A stretch of DNA of 64,000 bases from JBBQKG01 sp038326655. GTDB lineage: Bacteria; Actinomycetota; Thermoleophilia; Solirubrobacterales; JBBDJG01. Made by a program: the position numbers and the translations under genes. Below, one piece after another: positions 58,342 through 64,000 of the stretch; positions within the stretch are counted from its first letter, which is position 1, and every line of letters begins with the position of its first letter. The DNA is taken from contig JBBQKG010000009.1 of the NCBI GenBank assembly GCA_038326655.1, positions 1-64,000 of the forward strand. The letters run 5' to 3'. The notes beneath the pieces are model-generated. The model was given only the letters and a program-made list of their open reading frames with translations. It made no database searches and was not told the origin of the DNA.

Positions 58342-60153
58342 CTACTTCACGTACATCGCCTCGATCTCCGAGGCGTACTTCTGGCCGATCGGCTTGCGCT
58401 TGAGCTTCATCGTCGGGGTCAGCTCGTCGCCGCCCGGCAGCCAGTCCTCGCCGAGGATCGAGAACTTCTTGACCCCCTCGACGTTCGAGACCCGCGCGTT
58501 GACCTCGTCGACGCCCTTCTGGATCTCCGCGCGCACCCGCGCGTCGGACGCGAGCGCCTCCAGCGAGGCGTCTTCGATGCCCTGCTGGGCCGCCCAGGCC
58601 GGCGCCACGTCCGGGTCGAGCACGATCAGGGCGCTGAGAAACGGCTTCTCGTCGCCGATCACGCAGGCCGTGCCGATCAGCGAATGTGCCTTCAGCTTGG
58701 CCTCCAGGTTTGCCGGCGAGATGTTCTTGCCGCCCGCGGTGATGATCAGCTCCTTCTTGCGGTCGACGATCTTGAGGTAGCCCTCGTCGTCGAGCTCGCC
58801 GATGTCCCCGGTGTGGAGCCAGCCGTCCGCGTCGATCGCCTCATCGGTCTGGTCCGGCATGTTCCGGTAGCCCTTCATGATCTGGGGGCCGCGGATCAGG
58901 ATCTCGCCGTCATCGGCGATTTGCAGCTCCATGCCGGGAGTGACCTGTCCCACCGTGCCCAGCTTGAACTTTCCGGGCAGGTTCACCGAGCCACAGCCGC
59001 AGCTCTCCGAGAGGCCCCAGAGCTCGGCGACCGGAATCCCGATCGCATGGAAGAACTCGAGCACCGCGAGCGGGGTCGGGGCGGCGCCGGCGTAGACGAT
59101 CTCGGCCTCGTCGAGCCCCAGCTGTGCGCGGATCTTCGAGAGCACGAGCTCATCGGCCTTCCGGCACTCCTGCTCGAGCTCGGCAGGCACCTCTGCGCCC
59201 TCGCGCTCGAGGCCCACCTTCTCGTGCCCCACCGCCAGCGCCCATTCGAGCGCCCGCCTCCGCTCGGGGTCCTGCTCGGCGGCGACCATCGCCTCGATGC
59301 CGGCCTTGAGCTTCTCCCAGATCCGCGGCACGGCAAAGAACCACGTCGGCCGTACCTCCGGAAGGTAGGCGAACACCTCACGCGGGTTCGGGCAACACGT
59401 GACCGTGTGACCGAGGGCGATCGGCAGGTAGTGGCCCGTCGCGCGCTCGGCGATGTGGGCCATCGGGAGATAGGAGACGACTCGCGAGCCCTCTGGGAAG
59501 TCGATCGCCTCGCGCAGCGCGTGCACGGCACCCATCATGTTCCCGTGGGTGATCTGCACGCCTTTCGGCGGTCCGGTGGTGCCGGACGTGTAGATCAGGG
59601 TCAGGAGGTCGTCCGGCTCGACCGCTTGGCGGGCACGCTGCAGCTCCGACCGGTCTCCGTCGGTCTCGAACAACTTGTCGAACGCCAGCAGGGGGCCGCC
59701 GCCCTCGTGGTCCACGACCACGACGTGCTCGATGCCCGGCACGGAGCCGCGCGCATCGAGCACGCCGTCGAGGAAAGCCGGCTCGGTGACCACCACGCGG
59801 GCCTCCGAGTCGGTGAGCTGGTAGGAGATCTGATCGGGCGCCAGCGTCTGGTAGAGCGAGAAAGGCGTCGCGCCGAGGCTGATTGCGGCGGAGTCGGCGA
59901 TGTGGAACTCGGGCCGGTTGGTCAGCATCAGGGCGATCGTGTCGCCCCGAGCGACTCCAAGGCCACGGAGGGCAAGCGCGAAGCGCTCGACCAGATTCCC
60001 GTATTCAGCCCACGTGATCTCACGTGCGCCGCCTCGCGTGCGCAGCGCGACGCGGTTGGGCTGGGCGCGCACGGTCCGTGCGAATGCCTCTGCAACCGTC
60101 GGCGCGGCGAGCGCGGACTCGTCCGCCTGGGTGTCGAGCACCGTGCGTTCCAT
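58342..60153 (-). CDS. Long-chain fatty acyl-CoA synthetase (FadD15-like AMP-binding enzyme)
   Basis: 603 residues from ATG 60153 with GGAGAGG upstream. The AMP-binding motif is LTLIYTSGTTGPPKGVQITH (~residue 185), then YLPMAHIAERATGHY, LWGLSESCGCGSVN, GWLHTGDIGELDDEGYL and KIVDRKKELIITAGGKNISP. These enzymes activate fatty acids with ATP and CoA. It sits between ispG and rseP on the same strand with 60 nt before it, splitting the usual isoprenoid/envelope cluster. Confidence 0.93.
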   Translation of the reverse strand: MERTVLDTQADESALAAPTVAEAFARTVRAQPNRVALRTRGGAREITWAEYGNLVERFALALRGLGVARGDTIALMLTNRPEFHIADSAAISLGATPFSLYQTLAPDQISYQLTDSEARVVVTEPAFLDGVLDARGSVPGIEHVVVVDHEGGGPLLAFDKLFETDGDRSELQRARQAVEPDDLLTLIYTSGTTGPPKGVQITHGNMMGAVHALREAIDFPEGSRVVSYLPMAHIAERATGHYLPIALGHTVTCCPNPREVFAYLPEVRPTWFFAVPRIWEKLKAGIEAMVAAEQDPERRRALEWALAVGHEKVGLEREGAEVPAELEQECRKADELVLSKIRAQLGLDEAEIVYAGAAPTPLAVLEFFHAIGIPVAELWGLSESCGCGSVNLPGKFKLGTVGQVTPGMELQIADDGEILIRGPQIMKGYRNMPDQTDEAIDADGWLHTGDIGELDDEGYLKIVDRKKELIITAGGKNISPANLEAKLKAHSLIGTACVIGDEKPFLSALIVLDPDVAPAWAAQQGIEDASLEALASDARVRAEIQKGVDEVNARVSNVEGVKKFSILGEDWLPGGDELTPTMKLKRKPIGQKYASEIEAMYVK

Positions 60154-60213
60154 CAAGCCTCTCCTTCCCCGGGATGAAGGCACTTCCTACGCGCCAGCGG
60201 GAACTTTGTCAAG

Positions 60214-61299
60214 TCAGCGGGCGTTGAACCCGCCCCCCGTGAGCCGGCCCACGTCGTTCGAGAAGCCGATCACGAACAGGAACGCGACCAGCATGATGCC
60301 GATCACGCTCGCCTGCTCGATTACTCGCATCGGCACCGGCCTGCCGCGTACCTTCTCGACCAGGCTCCAGAAGACGTGGCCGCCGTCCAGCGGCAGGAAC
60401 GGAAGGACGTTGATGAGCGCCTGCGAGAGGCTGATCAGGCCCAGGATCAGCAGGGCCTGCCGCACATCGTGCGCGAAGCTCTGGCGGGTCACCTCGTAGC
60501 TGCCCACGACGCCCGAGATCTGCTTGCGCTTCTCTGCCTTGAAGAGCTGTGCGAAGGTCGTCGCGGTCGCCTTCGTGATGAACCACATCTCGTCCACGGA
60601 GATCTTCGCGGCCTGCAGCACGCTCGGATGCCGCGGCTCGCCGAACGCGATGCCGACCAGCGTGCGTTTCGCCGCAGGGTCGTACCGGGGCCTGATCGCG
60701 ATCGTAACCACGCGACCGTTGCGTTCGACCCGGAACACGGCGGGGGTGCCGGCACGGCAGCCCTTGACCGGCTTCCCCGCGCACCTGTGGCTGCCGATCT
60801 GGCGGCGAAACGTCTTCAGCTGCTCCTGGAGGTGGCCCCGCTTGCCGGCCTGCCCGTCGACCGACAGAATTCTGTCGCCTTTCTGGAGCGCTCCCGTGGC
60901 GGCGCCGTCGTGGGCGATCGCGAACACCTTCGTGGAGTCCTTCGAGGTGCCGAACGCGAGCCCGAAGAAGATGAAGAAGGCGATCAGCAGGTTCATCGTG
61001 GGGCCCGCCATGATCACCACCACGCGCTTCCACACGGGCTGGTTGTAATAGGCGCGGGGTGCGACGTCCGGAGGAAGGTCCTCCTCCGGGTTCATGCCGG
61101 TGATCTTCACGTAGCCGCCGAGCGGCGTCGCGCCGATCGCGTACTCGGTCTCCCCCACCTGCTTGCGGATGATCAGCGGAGGAAAGAAGAGCGAGAAGCG
61201 CTCGACCCGCATGCCGCTCAGCTTGGCGGCCGCGAAGTGCCCGAGCTCGTGCAGCATGATCAGGGCCGAGAAGCCCAGGAAGGCGAGCACCCAGCTCAC
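60214..61299 (-). CDS. rseP: Site-2 protease RseP/RasP family
   Basis: 361 residues from GTG overlapping the dxr stop. An intramembrane zinc protease: IMLHELGHFAAAKLSGMRVE in the first helix (HExxH, ~residue 16), RAYYNQPVWKRVVVIMAGPT and NLLIAFFIFFGLAFG, a PDZ domain (GALQKGDRILSVDGQAG), and NVLPFLPLDGGHVFW supplying the third ligand. It cleaves membrane proteins such as anti-sigma factors and signal peptides. The order uppS-cdsA-dxr-rseP is conserved in many bacteria. Confidence 0.94.
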   Translation of the reverse strand: MSWVLAFLGFSALIMLHELGHFAAAKLSGMRVERFSLFFPPLIIRKQVGETEYAIGATPLGGYVKITGMNPEEDLPPDVAPRAYYNQPVWKRVVVIMAGPTMNLLIAFFIFFGLAFGTSKDSTKVFAIAHDGAATGALQKGDRILSVDGQAGKRGHLQEQLKTFRRQIGSHRCAGKPVKGCRAGTPAVFRVERNGRVVTIAIRPRYDPAAKRTLVGIAFGEPRHPSVLQAAKISVDEMWFITKATATTFAQLFKAEKRKQISGVVGSYEVTRQSFAHDVRQALLILGLISLSQALINVLPFLPLDGGHVFWSLVEKVRGRPVPMRVIEQASVIGIMLVAFLFVIGFSNDVGRLTGGGFNAR

Positions 61300-62465
61300 G
61301 TACGCACCGTCAACCTCTCCAGCAGGTCCCCGGCGATGCGCCGCGCGTCGGCGTCGACCTCGTAGAGGTCTTCGAAGCTCTGCAGCGGCTGGGCTCCGGT
61401 TGCCTCGAGCGTTCCGCCGATCACCCGCGCGATGTCGCCGAACGCGAGGCGGCGACCGAGGAACCCGCGCACCGCGACCTCGTTGGCGGCGTTGAGGGTG
61501 CACGGCGCCGTGCCGCCCGCCTCGGCGGCCTCGCGCGCGAGTCGGAGGCAGGGGAACGCGCCGGTGTCGGGCCGCTCGAAGGTGAGCCTGCCCACGGCGG
61601 CGAGGTCCAGCGTGTCCACCGGTACCTCCGCTCGCTCGGGGAAGTGGAGGGCGTAGGAGATCGGCACCCGCATGTCCGGATATCCCATGTGCGCGAGCGA
61701 AGCGCCGTCACACATATGGACCAGCGCATGGACGATCGACTCGGGGTGCACGACGACCTCGATGTCGTCGTTGGCGAATCCGAACAGGTGGTGCGCCTCG
61801 ATCAGCTCCAGGCCCTTGTTCATCAGGGTTGCCGAATCGATCGTGATCTTGCCGCCCATGTCCCAGGTCGGATGCGCGAGCGCCGCCTCGACCTCGACGT
61901 CGCGCAACTGCTCGGTGGTCATGCCGCGAAAGGGTCCGCCCGACGCGGTCAGGACCAGGCGGTCGACCGTGCCGGCCGCCTTTCCGATGCTTCCCGCGCG
62001 CAGCAGCTGGAAAAGCGCCGAATGCTCGGAGTCGACCGGGATCACGCGTGCGCCGGTGCCCTCGGCCAGCGCCGTCACCAGCTCGCCGCCCACGACGAGG
62101 CTCTCCTTGTTGGCAAGCGCGAGATCGATCCCCTCGGCGAGCGTCGCGACCGTCGGCGCCAGGCCCGCCGAGCCGACCAGGCCGTTGAGTACCAGGTCGG
62201 CCCCGGACTCGGCGATCAGCCGCAGCACGCCCTCGGGGCCTGGCAGGACCTCCCCACCCTTCCAGGCCCGCGCCGCCTCGTCGGCCGCATCGAGGTCCGC
62301 CACGGCCACGCGCTCGACCCCATGCTCGACCGCCTGCGCGAGCAGCCGCTCCCAACGGCTGGCCGCCGAGAGCCCCACGACCTCCAGCTCGTCGCTGTCT
62401 GCGACGACGGCGAGCGCCTGCCGCCCGACCGAGCCGGTCGCACCCAGAATCAAGAGCTTCCGCAT
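61296..62465 (-). CDS. dxr: 1-deoxy-D-xylulose 5-phosphate reductoisomerase
   Basis: 389 residues, ATG. Dxr makes MEP from DXP with NADPH. Seen are ILGATGSVGRQAL, ALANKESLVVGGELV, IPVDSEHSALFQLL, LTASGGPFRG, TWDMGGKITIDSATLMNKGL and IEAHHLFGFANDDIEVVVHP. A TAGACT 8 nt before the start may be a promoter (62474-62479), although cdsA lies upstream on the same strand only 51 nt away. Confidence 0.97.
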   Translation of the reverse strand: MRKLLILGATGSVGRQALAVVADSDELEVVGLSAASRWERLLAQAVEHGVERVAVADLDAADEAARAWKGGEVLPGPEGVLRLIAESGADLVLNGLVGSAGLAPTVATLAEGIDLALANKESLVVGGELVTALAEGTGARVIPVDSEHSALFQLLRAGSIGKAAGTVDRLVLTASGGPFRGMTTEQLRDVEVEAALAHPTWDMGGKITIDSATLMNKGLELIEAHHLFGFANDDIEVVVHPESIVHALVHMCDGASLAHMGYPDMRVPISYALHFPERAEVPVDTLDLAAVGRLTFERPDTGAFPCLRLAREAAEAGGTAPCTLNAANEVAVRGFLGRRLAFGDIARVIGGTLEATGAQPLQSFEDLYEVDADARRIAGDLLERLTVRT

Positions 62466-62473
62466 ACCGGCCC

Positions 62474-62479
62474 AGTCTA
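62474..62479 (-). promoter_or_regulatory. -10 element for dxr
   Basis: Reverse-strand TAGACT, 8 nt, then ATG; lies in the 51-nt space after cdsA. Confidence 0.35.
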
Positions 62480-62516
62480 GGGACGCCTCCGAGTGCGGCC
62501 TCCCCGTCCAGCGCTG

Positions 62517-63347
62517 CTAGACCAGCAGCCTGGCGACGTAGTAGCCCACCACGACCGTGAAGAAAGCGGCGTCGAGCCGGTCGAGCGCGCCGCCGTGCTC
62601 GCCGAAGAAGCGGCCGGTGTCCTTCACTCCCAGATCGCGCTTGATCAGCGACTCGAACAGGTCGCCGAGCGGCGCCGCGAGCGACGCGCTGACACCGAGC
62701 GCGATCGCCTCGGTGCCCGACAGCCAGTCCTGGTAGAGACTCGCGAGCACGACCGCACCTGTGCCCGCCAGCACGCCGGTGATCAGGCCCTCGACCGTCT
62801 TCGCCGGCGAGATGCGCGGCGCCAGTGGCCGCGTGCCCCATGCACGCCCACCGAAATACGCGGCGGTGTCCCCGATGAACGTCGCAAGCAGGACGTCGAC
62901 GAGCAGCCCGTCGCCGTGATCGAGGCCACGGAGCAGCACGGCGTGCGCGAGCGCCATCCCGATCCAGAAGACACCGAGCAGCGTGACCGCGATCGAGAGC
63001 GTCACGTGGCGGCGGTCATGGCGCGACAGGACGAGCACGAACGTCAGCGCGACGGAGCCCGCGGAGGCCAGCACGATCTGGAACTGATCGCCGTAGGCGG
63101 CCGCGAGTACGAGCGCCGCCGCGCCCGCAAAGCCGGCCAGCGTGACCGGCCGCACCGGCTGCAGCATCGTGAAGAGCTCGTGGAGCGAGACGAACGCGAG
63201 GCCGACCAGCGCCAGCGCGAACACCGTCCCACCGAAGTGGTTGATCGCCAGCGCGAACGCGATCCACGGCAGCGCGATCGTGATGCGCGCGCTGGTCGAG
63301 GCCCCCTGCCGGGGGCGCCGGACCGGTCTGGCGGCGGGCCTGCTCAC
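62517..63347 (-). CDS. cdsA: Phosphatidate cytidylyltransferase
   Basis: 276 residues from GTG overlapping the uppS stop. About eight membrane helices. The CTP_transf_1 signature is near the end: AAPLGDLFESLIKRDLGVKD followed by EHGGALDRLDAAFF (usually PGHGG-x2-DR-xD, here GEHGG). It makes CDP-diacylglycerol, the substrate of the CDP-alcohol transferase encoded at 46928-47563. A basic Pro/Arg-rich leader (~20 residues) precedes the first helix. Confidence 0.93.
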   Translation of the reverse strand: MSRPAARPVRRPRQGASTSARITIALPWIAFALAINHFGGTVFALALVGLAFVSLHELFTMLQPVRPVTLAGFAGAAALVLAAAYGDQFQIVLASAGSVALTFVLVLSRHDRRHVTLSIAVTLLGVFWIGMALAHAVLLRGLDHGDGLLVDVLLATFIGDTAAYFGGRAWGTRPLAPRISPAKTVEGLITGVLAGTGAVVLASLYQDWLSGTEAIALGVSASLAAPLGDLFESLIKRDLGVKDTGRFFGEHGGALDRLDAAFFTVVVGYYVARLLV

Positions 63348-64000
63348 CGGCCCCCGAAGCGGTACTCCCGCGAGCCGAACGAGTCGAGCGCGCGCTCGAA
63401 TTCCTCACGGTCGAAGTCGGGCCACATGCGGTCTGAGAAGTACAGCTCCGAGTAGGCCGCCTCCCACAGGAGGAAGTTCGAGAGCCGCAGCTCACCGCCC
63501 GTGCGGATGATCAGCTCCGGGTCCTCGAGGTCGGATGCGTACAGGTGGCGGCGGAACTCCTCCTCTCCGCCGCCGGAATAGCGCTCGGCGGCGTGCAGGA
63601 TCTCGGCCCGCCCGCCGTAGTCGAACGCGACGAAGAGCGTCCGCGCCGTGTGGCGCGCGGTGAGCTGCTCGGCCCACTCGATCTCCTCGGCGATCTGGGG
63701 CGCGAACCGGTCACGGCGGCCGATGAAGCGCATCCGCACACCGTCCGAGTCCATCTCCTGGGCCTCCCGGCGGATGCGCTCGAGGAAGAGGCTCATCAGC
63801 CCTGTCACCTCCTGGAGCGGCCGCGTCCAGTTCTCGGTCGAGAACGCATACACCGTCAGCTGCTCGATCCCGAGGTCGCCCGCGAGCCTCACGGTCCGCT
63901 TGAGCGTCTCGGTGCCCGCCCGGTGGCCCTCCGTGACTCCGAGCCCGCGAGCCTTTGCCCAGCGGGCGTTTCCGTCCATGACGATCGCCACGTAACGGGG
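63344..64000 (-). CDS. uppS: Undecaprenyl diphosphate synthase (5' end outside the window)
   Basis: At least 215 residues; the frame is open to the window edge (PRYVAIVMDGNARWAKARGL), and family members usually start 10-30 residues earlier, so the start is probably missing. The cis-prenyltransferase marks are present: MDGNARWAK with the catalytic Asp, TEGHRAGTETLKRTV, LTVYAFSTENWTRP, TLFVAFDYGGRAEI and LIIRTGGELRLSNFLLWEAAYSELYF. It makes the C55 carrier lipid for cell-wall building, using the IspG/Dxr pathway products. Confidence 0.95.
   Translation of the reverse strand, partial: PRYVAIVMDGNARWAKARGLGVTEGHRAGTETLKRTVRLAGDLGIEQLTVYAFSTENWTRPLQEVTGLMSLFLERIRREAQEMDSDGVRMRFIGRRDRFAPQIAEEIEWAEQLTARHTARTLFVAFDYGGRAEILHAAERYSGGGEEEFRRHLYASDLEDPELIIRTGGELRLSNFLLWEAAYSELYFSDRMWPDFDREEFERALDSFGSREYRFGGR

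Overview
The window is high-GC DNA dominated by actinobacterial-type housekeeping genes, many with GTG or TTG starts and 4-bp ATGA/GTGA overlaps. Gene content fits a deep-branching actinobacterium of the class Thermoleophilia (Solirubrobacterales or Gaiellales-like): many NTF2-like proteins beginning MSQENVE, secreted proteins sharing a C-terminal module that ends QGVFVP, a DapL-like aminotransferase beside dapF, and murT/gatD. The class assignment is inference from protein style, not from a marker-gene comparison.

Layout. 1-5.4 kb: three tandem secreted proteins sharing one C-terminal module (a ceramidase-like protein, an S15/CocE-type hydrolase and the tail of a third). 5.5-14.9 kb: recA, rny, miaB, miaA, dapF (both catalytic cysteines replaced by serine), dapL-like, hflX, dut. 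14.9-20.2 kb: a reverse-strand operon for cell-wall amidation (murT, gatD) carrying two methyltransferases, a lipid kinase and a class II glutamine amidotransferase. 20.2-22.8 kb: cupredoxin lipoprotein, cyclophilin, CnoX-like thioredoxin, two small proteins.

22.8-32.3 kb is the accessory region. It is a tandem array of NTF2/SnoaL-like genes on the reverse strand, 16 intact domains plus one frameshifted copy, two tail remnants and one head remnant, with one copy on the opposite strand. Heads and tails are nearly the same from copy to copy while the cores differ, and genes are joined by only two kinds of junction. One stop codon has become CAG, fusing two copies. The upper part is interleaved with broken phage genes (HNH endonuclease, P27-type terminase small subunit) and direct repeats. 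This is the best candidate here for an undescribed system: a cassette-like array that grows and decays by recombination at its conserved ends beside prophage debris.

32.5-49.3 kb: a ZIP metal transporter behind two DtxR/IdeR-like palindromes, a degenerate GGDEF membrane protein, a wax ester synthase, a STAS/anti-sigma pair, NAD synthetase, an AGPS-like flavoprotein, a MerR-FHA-RsiG-like regulatory group, a nucleotidyltransferase-phosphomannomutase fusion, a CDP-alcohol phosphatidyltransferase and proS. 49.3-55.8 kb: a secreted GH2 enzyme followed by three tandem clan GH-A-like paralogues. 55.8-64 kb: the isoprenoid/envelope set uppS-cdsA-dxr-rseP ... ispG, interrupted by an acyl-CoA ligase, a frameshifted DUF4336 gene and a lone NTF2-like gene.

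A recurring signal is a -10-like hexamer (TAGAAT, TATGCT and similar) exactly 6-8 nt before the start codon of at least eight genes, which implies widespread leaderless mRNAs. No tRNA, rRNA or CRISPR array was found.
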